A stretch of 64,000 nucleotides of DNA, taken from assembly GCA_002794105.1 (NCBI GenBank), contig PHFL01000071.1, forward strand, positions 74,275 to 138,274, in the 5' to 3' direction. The first letter of the stretch is position 1; the number at the start of each line of letters is the position of its first letter. A model generated the notes under the pieces. The model saw only the letters and a list, made by a program, of their open reading frames with translations, was not told the DNA's origin and did no database searches. The translations under genes and the position numbers were made by a program. Positions 47,410 to 56,611 of the stretch are shown here, piece after piece. Source of the stretch: Candidatus Thermochlorobacter aerophilus (GTDB taxonomy: Bacteria > Bacteroidota > Chlorobiia > Chlorobiales > Thermochlorobacteraceae).

Positions 47410-48237
47410 TTAGTATTCTTCTCGGTTGATTTTTCCAAGCCATTTTCGGAAAGGATAGGTCAGTAGCAATACTCTGGCTCGACTCGGACTTAGTGCTGAA
47501 AGAAATAGCCCAGTTTTGCCGTCGCTCCATTGGCTTGCCATTTTGGTAGCCAGTTCAGCTGCCACGCTGGGTGGCTGTGCAAAAATATCTTGAATGGTGC
47601 GAAAGCGTTCCAATCGCTTTTGCATTTCAGGCGTAGGATGGCGCGTACCTAAAATTTCAGTGCGCACCATGCCTGGGTTGAGCAGCATGATTTCTATGCC
47701 AGTATCTTTGTACTCCTCCGCCAGCGAAAATGTCAGGCGCTTGATAGCGGCTTTTGTGGCAGCATATGCGCTTATGCATGCCGTGCTATCAAACTTCTTC
47801 TCACTTGAGCCTGCTCCTGCCATGTTAATAATCTTTCCGTGCCCCTGCTTTAGAAAATAGGTCAATGCCGCTCGGCAACCATGATATGTGCCCTTGAGAT
47901 TGACCTCGATAGGCTCATACCATGCTTCAGGTGGCGCATCTACGATTTTTCGGTAAGGTTCTGCCACACCAGCGTTGTTTATCCACACATCGAGCTTGCC
48001 AAATTGCTCCAATGCAAATTTTAACAATTCTTCTACTTCGCCATAGCAAGCCACGTTGCAGGTTTTACCGCGCACATTAGGCGACTGTAGGACTTTGAGC
48101 GCTTCTTGCAAATTTGATTGGCTACGCGAGGAAATTACTACCTGAGCTCCTTCCTCTAAGAATTTCTGCGCAATAGCTTTGCCAATGCCTTTCGTCGAGC
48201 CCGTAATGACGGCAACTTTCCCCTCAAGGCGTTTCAT
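47410..48237 (-). CDS. Short-chain dehydrogenase/reductase
   Basis: 275 residues with the complete SDR fold. The cofactor motif TGSTKGIGKAIAQ, the NNAG segment, the active-site Ser and the Y-x3-K motif (SAYAATKAAI) are visible. The C-terminal tail (RARVLLLTYPFRKWLGKI) is basic and hydrophobic and could associate with the membrane. The substrate is unknown. It lies between rsgA and lptE in a minus-strand run. Confidence 0.9.
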   Translation of the reverse strand: MKRLEGKVAVITGSTKGIGKAIAQKFLEEGAQVVISSRSQSNLQEALKVLQSPNVRGKTCNVACYGEVEELLKFALEQFGKLDVWINNAGVAEPYRKIVDAPPEAWYEPIEVNLKGTYHGCRAALTYFLKQGHGKIINMAGAGSSEKKFDSTACISAYAATKAAIKRLTFSLAEEYKDTGIEIMLLNPGMVRTEILGTRHPTPEMQKRLERFRTIQDIFAQPPSVAAELATKMASQWSDGKTGLFLSALSPSRARVLLLTYPFRKWLGKINREEY

Positions 48238-48338
48238 GTATCTGTAACTTAGGAAGTGTGATTGACTGACCTACTTTAGCCTCTGATGTCAGGTTGCCAC
48301 CTTGCTTGAACGGCCTACTAACCTTTGGACCAACGTCT

Positions 48339-49346
48339 TCAGATTTTCTTTGCTTCTGCAAACAGTGTTAGATAGCTCTCGTAACGCATGGGCGAAATGT
48401 CGCCATGCTCCACAGCGGCGCGCACCGCACAATCTGGTTCAGTAGTATGTGTGCAAGAAGAAAAGGTACAATTCGGTGCATATTTTCTAAACTCAACAAA
48501 CAAATGCCTCAATTCCTCTTGGGCAATGCCTTCCAAACTGAACTCTCTTATGCCGGGCGTATCAATTACATATCCATACTCACCTGAGTGTGGCTCTGAC
48601 ACCACTAACATGATGGCATTGCTGGTAGTGTGAGCGCCTTTGCGTGTTTTTTCACTCAATTCTCCTGTTGGTAACGAACTACCTGTCAGCTGATTGATGA
48701 GCGTGGTTTTTCCAACGCCAGAGTGACCGCTCAATACAGATGTTTTGCCGATGAGCTTGCTACGCAATTGCTCTATGCCTTCGCCCGTCTTTGCTGAAAT
48801 TGCAAGCGTATCGTAGCCCAGTTCATTGTATAGCTTCAATAGCGACGGTGCAAGATGCTCAGCATCCAAATCAACTTTGTTTAGCACAAGCAGGGCAGCT
48901 AGTCGCTCAAATTCTGCAAACGCAAGGTATCGGTCAACAAGCTTTGGTCGGAAGGGTGGGTCGGTGATAGATGTTACAATTACGAGTTGGTCAATGTTGC
49001 TGGCGATAACATGTTCGGTTTCGCCGCTGCGGTTGCGTCGTCGTTCTCTGTTGCGTGAAAGTACGCTGCGACGTTTTTCTACAAAAGTAATGATACCGTT
49101 ATGCAGAGCTACATCATTACGCTCTTCCAACGGTCGGAAGCGCACCCTATCGCCAACCACTGCCAGCGTAGAGTTCGGATTCTCGCTGAGCGTGGTACGA
49201 AGAGTTTTGCAGGTGTAAGTCTCTCCTTGTGGCGTATGCACAAGGTAATAAGGTCCCTGCACTCCGTAGATTACCCCGTGCCAATCATTTTCGTCAAATG
49301 TTACGAAGTTTTTTCGACGTAGTGGTGGACTGAGCTTCTTTGCCAT
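48339..49346 (-). CDS. rsgA: Ribosome small-subunit-dependent GTPase RsgA
   Basis: 335 residues from ATG 49346, two bases before the polA stop. RsgA helps late 30S maturation. It has an N-terminal OB fold, then a circularly permuted GTPase in the order NKVD (G4, 156-159), GHSGVGKT (G1, 207-214) and DTPGIREF (G3). A C-terminal zinc finger follows, with CTFSSCTH and a later Cys. Directly downstream of polA, it is probably translated from the same message. Confidence 0.95.
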   Translation of the reverse strand: MAKKLSPPLRRKNFVTFDENDWHGVIYGVQGPYYLVHTPQGETYTCKTLRTTLSENPNSTLAVVGDRVRFRPLEERNDVALHNGIITFVEKRRSVLSRNRERRRNRSGETEHVIASNIDQLVIVTSITDPPFRPKLVDRYLAFAEFERLAALLVLNKVDLDAEHLAPSLLKLYNELGYDTLAISAKTGEGIEQLRSKLIGKTSVLSGHSGVGKTTLINQLTGSSLPTGELSEKTRKGAHTTSNAIMLVVSEPHSGEYGYVIDTPGIREFSLEGIAQEELRHLFVEFRKYAPNCTFSSCTHTTEPDCAVRAAVEHGDISPMRYESYLTLFAEAKKI

Positions 49347-49347
49347 A

Positions 49348-52161
49348 CTAGTGCGCAACTAACCAATTTTCTCCAATCCCAACTTCCACAGCTACAGGTA
49401 CAGTCTTGAGCCCAGCACGCTGTGCCGCCTCTATCATCTGCTTTTTTACTATTGCCGATAGCACATCGAGTTCTGCCTTCGGCGCATCGAAGAGCAGTTC
49501 ATCGTGAACTTGCAATACCATTTTGGACTCCAATTTTTCTGAGCGAATTTGCTCATCGATTTGAATCATTGCCAGTTTAATCATGTCTGCGGCTGTGCCT
49601 TGAATCGGCGCATTGATGGCAGCACGCTCTGCCGCATTTCGGATAGAAAAGCTCTTATGCTTGATGTCTTTAAAATATCGACGACGCCCCAATGCAGTTT
49701 CAACATAACCCTGCGTTCTAGCCTGCTCCAAGACCCGTGAGAGAAATTCAAAAATTTTGGGATACTTGGCTTTGTAATTTTCAATGATGGCTTTAGCTTC
49801 GCTCTGGCTAATATCCAATCGCTGTGCTAAACCGAACGGTTGAATGCCATAGAGCACACCAAAATTGACTTCCTTTGCCTTGCGACGCATCTCTGGCGTA
49901 ATGTTTTGCGTCTCAAAAATCACCTTTGCCGTTGCACTGTGAATATCTTCACCATTCTTGAAGGCACGCTGCATAGTTTCATCCCCTGACAGCTCTGCCG
50001 CAATACGCAATTCAATCTGGGAATAATCTGCCGAAAGTAGCATGTAATCGGGGCGACTGGCCACGAATGCTCGGCGGATTTGTCTACCAATCGGCGTACG
50101 AATAGGAATGTTTTGCAAGTTTGGGTTCGAAGAAGATAGCCGCCCTGTTGCTACCACACTCTGATTGAACGAGGTATGCACTTTGCCCGTTTTCTTGCGA
50201 ATCAGCGACGGCAGTGCATCCACATAGGTGGATTTTAACTTTTGTAGGCTACGGTACTCCAAAATTTTTCCTGCAATCGGAAATTCTTCCGCCAATTCTT
50301 CCAAGACTTTTACATCGGTAGAGTAGCCCGTTTTGGTGCGTCTTTTAACGGGAAGTTTCATTTTCTCAAACAGCACCTGCGCAATTTGCTTGGGCGAATC
50401 GATGTTGAAGATTTCTCCAGCAGCAGCATAGACTGCTTGCGCCGCTTCTTGAATAGCCACATCTAAGGTTTTTGAAAGCTCGCTTAACACACTGGTATCG
50501 ATTGCAACCCCAGCATACTCCATTTCAGCCAGTATCCGCAGCAGTGGAAATTCAATTGCTGTGCAAATGTTCATCAAAGCTGGCTCGTGCGATAGCTTTC
50601 CATGAAGTATGCTCTTGAGTTGCAATGCCATATCTGCATCTTGGCAAGCATAATTTTTGAGGTCTTCAATGGGCACTTCCTCGATTCTCTTCTGCAGTCT
50701 TCCTCTTCCCACAAGGTCGGTGTAGCGCACAGTGCGCAACTTTAGGTATTCGGCGACCATGTCGTCTAAGTTATGCGGCTCATCTGGATTGAGTACATAG
50801 CTTGCCAGCATGGTATCGAAATATGGCGGTGCCAGCGTGATATCGTAGTTTTTCAGCACGGTGTAGTCATACTTGAGATTCTGCCCGACTTTGCAAATGT
50901 TAGGATTTTCTAAAATCGGCTTCAGGCGCTGCAAGGCTTCTTGCATTGAGAGTGTATGGCGAAAATCTATAGCATAAGCTTCGCACGCTTTGACGGCAAA
51001 AGAAATGCAGACCAACTGCGCTTCCAAAGCATCCAGACTTGTGGTTTCTGTGTCAAGTGCAAACTCTTTAGTATGCTCAAGTTTTTGTAGTAATTCTGTT
51101 AGCCCTTCTGGTGTGTTGATGAGTGTGTAGTTTCCTACAGACTGCGGTGTCGGCAATTGGCTGGTATAGTCTTCCCCAATGTTTGCCCCAAAATCAAATG
51201 AGATGTCATCGTCGGGGTCGGCTGCACGGTCTGCTTCTGCAAGCTGGCTACTGTCGTCTATTACGATGCTTTTGTCGCGTCTGAGGCGGGCAAGAAATTG
51301 CTTGAATTCTAATTCTTCTAGCACTGGTATCAGCAGCTCTGGCAACGGCGGTTTTCGCTCAAGTTCTTCAATAGCTATTTGAATTTGCAGGTCGGTTTTA
51401 ATTGTTACAAGGAACCGACTGAGCTGCAGCTGGTCTTTTGCTTTCAGCAGGTTTTCGCGCAATTTTGTTTTTTTGATGAGGTGCGCATTCTGCAGTAACG
51501 CTTCTAAGGAGCCATACTCATTGAGAAGTGCTGCCGCTGTCTTAGGTCCCACTCCATCTACGCCAGGGATGTTGTCGGAGCTATCACCCATCAGCGCCAG
51601 CATGTCAATGATTTGCTCAGGATAGACGCCGTATTTTTCTTTGACTTCCTGACGACTATAGTGCTCAAATGCATCATCGTCTTTAGATGGTTTCAGAATG
51701 TGGATATGCTCATTGACAAGCTGCGCAAAATCTTTGTCTGGCGTGACAAGAAAGATGTCGCACTCGGTCTCAAATTTTTTAGCCAGCGAACCCATGATGT
51801 CATCGGCTTCGTAGCCCGGCATCTGTACGGTCTTTACTCCGTAGCCTTCCACGATACTGTAGATTTTTTCAAGCTGCATTAAGAGGTCATCAGGCGGCAG
51901 TGGGCGATTAGCTTTGTATTCAGGATACTTTTCGTGTCGGAAAGTTTTTTCTTTACTATCGAAAGCAACGGCAATATAGTGCGGCGCATAATGTTCAATC
52001 AGTTTGATGAGGGTGTTGGTAAAACCAAATGCTGCACCGGTTGGAAACCCGGTTTTGGTTTGCATGCGTGCTGGCATGAGCGCATAGTAAGCACGATAGA
52101 CAAGAGCCATACCATCGAGCAAAAACAAAGCCGGACGAGAGTATGGCGCGTTGTTAGGCAT
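49348..52161 (-). CDS. polA: DNA polymerase I
   Basis: 937 residues. The 5' nuclease domain (1-~300, with MGDSSDNIPGVDGVGPKTA) is followed by a 3'-5' exonuclease domain with an intact DTETTSLDALEAQL motif, so proofreading is likely. The family A polymerase domain holds LSADYSQIELRIAAELSGD, the O-helix segment RRKAKEVNFGVLYG and the final HDELLFDAP. The protein acts in Okazaki-fragment maturation and repair. It heads an apparent polA-rsgA-SDR-lptE run. Confidence 0.98.
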   Translation of the reverse strand: MPNNAPYSRPALFLLDGMALVYRAYYALMPARMQTKTGFPTGAAFGFTNTLIKLIEHYAPHYIAVAFDSKEKTFRHEKYPEYKANRPLPPDDLLMQLEKIYSIVEGYGVKTVQMPGYEADDIMGSLAKKFETECDIFLVTPDKDFAQLVNEHIHILKPSKDDDAFEHYSRQEVKEKYGVYPEQIIDMLALMGDSSDNIPGVDGVGPKTAAALLNEYGSLEALLQNAHLIKKTKLRENLLKAKDQLQLSRFLVTIKTDLQIQIAIEELERKPPLPELLIPVLEELEFKQFLARLRRDKSIVIDDSSQLAEADRAADPDDDISFDFGANIGEDYTSQLPTPQSVGNYTLINTPEGLTELLQKLEHTKEFALDTETTSLDALEAQLVCISFAVKACEAYAIDFRHTLSMQEALQRLKPILENPNICKVGQNLKYDYTVLKNYDITLAPPYFDTMLASYVLNPDEPHNLDDMVAEYLKLRTVRYTDLVGRGRLQKRIEEVPIEDLKNYACQDADMALQLKSILHGKLSHEPALMNICTAIEFPLLRILAEMEYAGVAIDTSVLSELSKTLDVAIQEAAQAVYAAAGEIFNIDSPKQIAQVLFEKMKLPVKRRTKTGYSTDVKVLEELAEEFPIAGKILEYRSLQKLKSTYVDALPSLIRKKTGKVHTSFNQSVVATGRLSSSNPNLQNIPIRTPIGRQIRRAFVASRPDYMLLSADYSQIELRIAAELSGDETMQRAFKNGEDIHSATAKVIFETQNITPEMRRKAKEVNFGVLYGIQPFGLAQRLDISQSEAKAIIENYKAKYPKIFEFLSRVLEQARTQGYVETALGRRRYFKDIKHKSFSIRNAAERAAINAPIQGTAADMIKLAMIQIDEQIRSEKLESKMVLQVHDELLFDAPKAELDVLSAIVKKQMIEAAQRAGLKTVPVAVEVGIGENWLVAH

Positions 52162-52166
52162 TTCAG

Positions 52167-52358
52167 TTACTTTGTCAGTTTCACACTTAGCGTGCCGTCA
52201 TCTATGATGGTTAGCGGTGTGTTTAGGAAACCCGTTTCGGTAAGTGACTTGATTATGGCAATAGCATGATTTTGCACATCATAGACAAGGATAACCCGTC
52301 TCAATTTGCCGCGTGGGAATACTCTTGCCACGCTGCTCAAAACCACCGCTTTGTTCAT
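52167..52358 (-). CDS. Possible short ORF upstream of polA
   Basis: 63 codons with an ATG at 52358 and a weak GGA only a few bases before it. The stop lies five bases before the polA ATG, so a short upstream gene or leader is possible. The C-terminal part (VRRVILVYDVQNHAIAII-like) looks protein-like, but no family is recognised, and the other frame here also looks coding. It could equally be a fragment of a decayed gene. Confidence 0.3.
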   Translation of the reverse strand: MNKAVVLSSVARVFPRGKLRRVILVYDVQNHAIAIIKSLTETGFLNTPLTIIDDGTLSVKLTK

Positions 52359-52887
52359 CTATTCCAACTTCAACGATGGCACATATTCCTATAATTCCCT
52401 GAATGTTTATATGCCATAGGTCGGAAAATTGCCCAGTGAAGCTCCTGCATCAACGACGCTGTGAGCCAACTTATCAAGTTTCCACGATTTTCGTCCTAAA
52501 ACATTTCCGTCTTGCACATGCTGTGCATCCTTGCCCTTTGCACCAACTAAGTCACAGTGTTTCTCGACGCTATTAATCACCTGTGCGGCATACTTGGAGT
52601 GCTCTTGATACGAGGCTTCAGAAAATCCCGAATGCAACGATAGCAATTTTCTTGTTACGGATTGTTTATTTCAGCTAGTCCTTTTTTCGGAGCGCATGCA
52701 ATGTCTTGTTCAGCCAGTAGCACTTTAAGTGTTGATATGCAGCATTGGCATAGCGCTGACATGATTGTTATCTATACTCATTACTCTAAATTCCATCCTG
52801 CCATACAAATTTGTAGTGCAAAGGGGGCAGATAACCAAAGCATGAAAAGCGAGATGACAGAATGGACGCGGTTACAAGGTTTCAGCA
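52359..52887. other. Non-coding gap with one orphan reading frame
   Basis: About 530 bases between the polA leader and the ABC ATPase gene. A minus-strand frame at 52407-52646 of 79 codons from a TTG has protein-like composition (segments YAAQVINSVEKHCDLVGAKG and SWKLDKLAHSV), but no start signal or known family. I treat it as a possible gene remnant. The rest shows no gene, tRNA or repeat. Confidence 0.3.
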
Positions 52888-54006
52888 TTAGACCAGCGCC
52901 TTTTCGGTAGTGTTGTCGAAAAAGTGAACTCTAGTTACATCAATTACGCATTCAAATTCATCACTGAACTCGTGCGGCGTACGTGCGTCAAGACGTGCAA
53001 CCAGATGTTTGGTCTCTTGTACTGTTGGCAGTTGCAGATAGACGAAAATCTCATTTCCCATTGGTTCAACTATCTCAAGGTGTAACTTTGCACGAGCCGC
53101 TACAGCAACTTTCTCTACTTCGTTGACATCATGAATATCCTCGGGGCGTATACCCATCGTGATGTCGGCACCGATATACGCTTTCAACTTGTCTGCAATG
53201 TTTTGGGGCAGGCGCACGTCCAGCATACCAGTTTTATCCCTGAAGCAAAGTGCGCCATTTTGATACAGCGACCCTTGAATAAAATTCATAGCTGGGCTAC
53301 CGATAAACCCTGCTACGAACTTATTTGCAGGATTATTGTAGAGGTTAAGCGGTGTATCAACTTGCTGAATGACGCCTTTGTTCATCACCACAATTCGGTC
53401 TGCCATGGTCATTGCTTCCACTTGGTCGTGTGTGACATAAATCATCGTTGCGCCCAGCATGCGATGCAGTTTCGAGATTTCTGTACGTGTCTGTGCGCGT
53501 AGCTTGGCGTCAAGGTTCGAGAGCGGTTCATCAAAGAGAAAGACTTTCGGATTGCGCACGATTGCCCGCCCTAATGCTACGCGTTGGCGCTGCCCGCCCG
53601 ACAGTGCCTTTGGCTTTCGGTCGAGATACTCCAGCAGTCCAATCGTCTTTGCCACCTCTATGACACGACGCTTGATTTCTTCTTTGGGTACGCGGCGCAA
53701 CTGCAAGCCAAACGCCATGTTCTCAAACACCGTCATGTGCGGATACAGTGCATAATTTTGAAACACCATGGCAATGTCGCGGTCTTTGGGCGGAACATCG
53801 TTCATGCGCCGACCATCAATGAACAAGTCTCCACGCGAGATTTCCTCCAGCCCTGCAATCATTCTCAGCGTCGTCGACTTCCCACAGCCAGATGGACCAA
53901 CCATTACGATAAACTCTCTGTCTGCAATACTTAGGTTGAAATCGTGCACGACTTTGATGCCCCCTTCGTAGATTTTCTCGACGTTTTTGAGTACGACAGT
54001 TGCCAT
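52888..54006 (-). CDS. ABC transporter ATP-binding protein, MalK/UgpC type
   Basis: 372 residues. The N-terminal ATPase shows Walker [10 protein letters not shown] (37-45), the Q-loop [14 protein letters not shown], signature [15 protein letters not shown], Walker [14 protein letters not shown] and YVTHD. A C-terminal OB-type regulatory part (from about 235) contains [12 protein letters not shown], as in MalK and UgpC. These ATPases serve carbohydrate or glycerophosphate importers, but no permease or binding protein lies beside it, so it may be shared among transporters encoded elsewhere. Confidence 0.93.
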   Translation of the reverse strand: MATVVLKNVEKIYEGGIKVVHDFNLSIADREFIVMVGPSGCGKSTTLRMIAGLEEISRGDLFIDGRRMNDVPPKDRDIAMVFQNYALYPHMTVFENMAFGLQLRRVPKEEIKRRVIEVAKTIGLLEYLDRKPKALSGGQRQRVALGRAIVRNPKVFLFDEPLSNLDAKLRAQTRTEISKLHRMLGATMIYVTHDQVEAMTMADRIVVMNKGVIQQVDTPLNLYNNPANKFVAGFIGSPAMNFIQGSLYQNGALCFRDKTGMLDVRLPQNIADKLKAYIGADITMGIRPEDIHDVNEVEKVAVAARAKLHLEIVEPMGNEIFVYLQLPTVQETKHLVARLDARTPHEFSDEFECVIDVTRVHFFDNTTEKALV

Positions 54007-54193
54007 GGCTTGACTAGGATGTTGAGTTGATAGAGAATTGGAAAAGGTGCAGTTGTATTGCTTTGGAATATAAGTATTGAGGCTGGCGACTACAAGGGTT
54101 AAAACTGTGGCTGAATCAGTAGCATGGCATTTAGGTTCGCTAGGGGGGAATACGCCACGCTACCGTGTGGGGTTAGCGTATGGATAACTTCGA

Positions 54194-54301
54194 TTAGCTA
54201 AGCAGTAACCACGCTGCCATAATCACCAGAATGATGAGGCACTCCAGAATGTCTTTTTGAGAAATCGCAGCTTTGGAGCTTTGTTTTGATGCTTTATTCA
54301 T
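54194..54301 (-). CDS. 35-residue single-helix membrane peptide
   Basis: ATG 54301 to TAA 54194. It encodes a lysine- and serine-rich N-terminus (MNKASKQSSKAAI) followed by one hydrophobic helix (ILECLIILVIMAAWLLL). AAGGA lies six bases before the ATG, a better ribosome site than many annotated genes here have. It sits about 120 bases after bshA on the same strand. No homologue is known to me; the small size means it escapes routine calling. I take it as probably real. Confidence 0.6.
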   Translation of the reverse strand: MNKASKQSSKAAISQKDILECLIILVIMAAWLLLS

Positions 54302-54421
54302 ACCCGTTCCTTCTCAATTTTAGATTTTTTGCCAACGAGATGATGGCTTTGGGTGTGTAGGGTAGCAATCGGCTTTAGCTTCACAAAGATAGGCTTTTTG
54401 TAGGATAGTCCCAAAATCTTT

Positions 54422-55564
54422 TTACTCGGCAAGCACCTGTTTGTAAAACTTTTCATACAGTGGAACGATGCAGGCGGTATCGTAGCGCAGGGCTGTTTCA
54501 CGTGCGCAGTGTGCCATACGCGCATAAAGCGATGAATTGCTAAGCAGCTCAATTGCTCGTGCTGCCAGTGCTTCCACATCTGCTTTGGATACAGTATAGC
54601 CGTTATCACCATCCTTGATTAATTCAGGTAGACCGCCAACCCTGTAGGCTACAACTGGCACACTGCATGCCATTGCTTCAAGTGCCGCTAACCCAAAGGA
54701 TTCCGTTTCACTTGCCATGAGCATTAGGTCGGAAATGGAGAGTAGCTCGACTACTGCTTCTTGCTTGCCCAAGAATCTGACCCGCTCAGTTATTCCCAAC
54801 TCGCGCGATAGGTGCTCTGCCTCGGAGCGTTCAGGACCATCACCGACCAGTAGCAATCGGCTTGGCACTTTTTGTTGAATCAATGCAAATGCTCGAATCA
54901 CATCCTTTACTCGTTTGACTGGGCGAAAGTTTGAGATGTGAATCAGGAGTTTCTCATCGGCTTTAGCAAATGCGGTGCGGTAATGCATGCAATCTCGGCG
55001 CACAAATTCTTTCGTATCCACAAAGTTTGGAATCACGACCACTTCTTTGAGTGGATGAAAATCTTGCATGGTCTTTTCTCGCAAATACTGCGACACTGCT
55101 GTGACGCCATCAGATTGATTGATGCCAAGTCGCACTGCGCCACTTAGGCTTGGGTCTATGCCAACCAGTGTAATATCGGTGCCATGCAGTGTGGTAATAA
55201 TTTTCGTTGTTTTGCATACTCTTGTCAGTGTGGCTTGGTCACGCTGAATTTCGCGAGCAAGAAAGGCACTGATGGCATGGGGAATGGCGTAATGAACATG
55301 TAGCAAATCCAACTCTTCGTAGCACATCACTTCCGCCATTTTTGACGCCAGCGAAATCGAGTATGGCGGAAACTCAAAAAGCGGGTAGGTGCTGATTTCT
55401 ACTTCATGATAGACGATGTTTTCTGAAAATTCACGCAAGCGAAATGGCAAGCTGTAGCTGATGAAATGCACCGTGTGTCCTTTTCCAGCCAATGCTTTAC
55501 CAAGCTCCGTAGCCACTACGCCACTGCCGCCATATGTCGGATAGCAAGTTATGCCAATTTTCAT
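54422..55564 (-). CDS. bshA: N-acetyl-alpha-D-glucosaminyl L-malate synthase (BshA)
   Basis: 380 residues from ATG 55564 (MKIGITCYPTYGGSGVVATE). This GT4-fold enzyme links UDP-GlcNAc and L-malate, the first step of bacillithiol synthesis. The N-terminal GGSGVVATELG and SYSLPFRL segments, DLLHVHYAIPHA and the C-terminal ESFGLAALEAMACSVPVVAYRVGGLPELI are all characteristic. Chlorobiota such as Chlorobaculum tepidum make N-methyl-bacillithiol, so thiol redox buffering is expected. bshB and bshC are not in view. Confidence 0.92.
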   Translation of the reverse strand: MKIGITCYPTYGGSGVVATELGKALAGKGHTVHFISYSLPFRLREFSENIVYHEVEISTYPLFEFPPYSISLASKMAEVMCYEELDLLHVHYAIPHAISAFLAREIQRDQATLTRVCKTTKIITTLHGTDITLVGIDPSLSGAVRLGINQSDGVTAVSQYLREKTMQDFHPLKEVVVIPNFVDTKEFVRRDCMHYRTAFAKADEKLLIHISNFRPVKRVKDVIRAFALIQQKVPSRLLLVGDGPERSEAEHLSRELGITERVRFLGKQEAVVELLSISDLMLMASETESFGLAALEAMACSVPVVAYRVGGLPELIKDGDNGYTVSKADVEALAARAIELLSNSSLYARMAHCARETALRYDTACIVPLYEKFYKQVLAE

Positions 55565-55687
55565 GGCGTATTTATCGCCCGATGTGTTACAACTCTTCGG
55601 CTGCAATTTAACATTTGACGCAATTCTACAACTTGCACTGGCATGTTATCATTTCAAAAAATGGCAATTCATCCCAAACGCCCGTTT

Positions 55688-56182
55688 TCATGGCAGGTTT
55701 AGCACATCAAGTCGCACTGCTTTAGCATTTTTCTCAAATGACTCTCTGCCCTCAAATACCAGTTGTCTCAATTTGCCTTGCACAACAAACTGTGCCCGAT
55801 TGTGAGTAAAAAGACTACGAAACTTCTCCTTCGTGAGCGTTGAGGTGTAGCGTGCTGTGTTTTCGGAACGCGTGGTAAACATCAATCTGAGTGAATCGCA
55901 TACAATCGTTTTGCCTTCAACTTGAAAGAATGCGCGCTGAAGTGCGTAAATGTCAGGTGAAGGTGATTCTAATGTGAAGTTGCATGTAACGAGCATCGTA
56001 TCGTTTTCGCGATATGTAAAATCAAGCTCGGCTCTTCCATCTTCACCTGTAAATTCAACGCTCCTAACGAAGTACATCAAGCCAAATTGCGTGGAAAAAG
56101 ATTGAATTAGCATTGATGTCTTGCAAGCCGCAAGGCAATTAGCCAGAAGAAGCAAGCAGAGCAGCGTATATGAGTATTTCAT
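55688..56182 (-). CDS. Small lipoprotein, unknown function
   Basis: 164 residues from ATG 56182, after which a lipoprotein signal ends LAACKTS. The mature part is beta-strand rich (AELDFTYRENDTMLVTCNFTLE, RAQFVVQGKLRQLVFEG), suggesting a lipocalin-like or other small sandwich. Not recognised. It lies downstream of a terminator that closes the TRL-like gene, so it has its own promoter. Confidence 0.7.
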   Translation of the reverse strand: MKYSYTLLCLLLLANCLAACKTSMLIQSFSTQFGLMYFVRSVEFTGEDGRAELDFTYRENDTMLVTCNFTLESPSPDIYALQRAFFQVEGKTIVCDSLRLMFTTRSENTARYTSTLTKEKFRSLFTHNRAQFVVQGKLRQLVFEGRESFEKNAKAVRLDVLNLP

Positions 56183-56193
56183 TGTTCGCTGAA

Positions 56194-56226
56194 ACAAAAA
56201 GGAATCGCCTCGTGAGCGATTCCTTC
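56194..56226 (-). terminator. Intrinsic terminator after the TRL-like gene
   Basis: GGAATCGC and GCGATTCC pair around CTCGTGA, extended by flanking A/T pairs. On the minus strand the stem is followed by TTTTTGTTTC. It ends transcription of the gene at 56250-56513. Confidence 0.8.
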
Positions 56227-56249
56227 GCTTACCACAATGACCTTGAGTC

Positions 56250-56513
56250 CTATTCGCCTGTTACAATCACATTGTAGATTACAACAATGCCCAAATAATT
56301 GCTCGTCTGCATATCAACTGTCGAGACTTTGGTAATACCGGCGTTCTTTGCTGCCTTTTGAATACTGGCATCACCAAAGCCAATAATGCCGAGAATTATT
56401 GTGCTACTTGCTTGACCAACCTTTGGTCCGATAGGGTTGCTGGAAACCGCAACTGGCGTCACTATGGTACATGCACTCAACATAGCTGCAGTGAGGAGTG
56501 CAAAAAAGAACAT
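56250..56513 (-). CDS. TRL-like lipoprotein
   Basis: 87 residues with a lipoprotein signal (lipobox LSAC at 12-15). The mature part matches the TRL-like family: VSSNPIGPKVGQASSTIILG, GFGDASIQKAAKNAGITKVS and VDMQTSNYLGIVVIYNVIVTGE. The family was named after a tRNA-associated locus; no function is known. The short Gly/Ala-rich repeat pattern suggests a surface or periplasmic oligomer. Confidence 0.88.
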   Translation of the reverse strand: MFFFALLTAAMLSACTIVTPVAVSSNPIGPKVGQASSTIILGIIGFGDASIQKAAKNAGITKVSTVDMQTSNYLGIVVIYNVIVTGE

Positions 56514-56611
56514 TGCAGGTTTTCATAGTTTGCTTTGGGGTTAGTTTAGACGAGCGAGATGCTCACCACAAATCTAAGAACTTGAACGCAAAAGAACCTA
56601 CGCCTTAGCAA

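Noticed and set aside
47405..47530. Longer start of lptE
   Set aside because: The extra 42 residues destroy the lipoprotein signal and lie wholly inside the SDR gene in another frame.
50100..50160. TTCGA-containing stretch that might be a tRNA arm
   Set aside because: It lies inside the polA coding frame and has no acceptor stem or anticodon loop partner.
52662..52910. 82-codon plus-strand frame before the MalK-type gene end
   Set aside because: Unbalanced composition, no ribosome site, and its end overlaps the real gene on the other strand.
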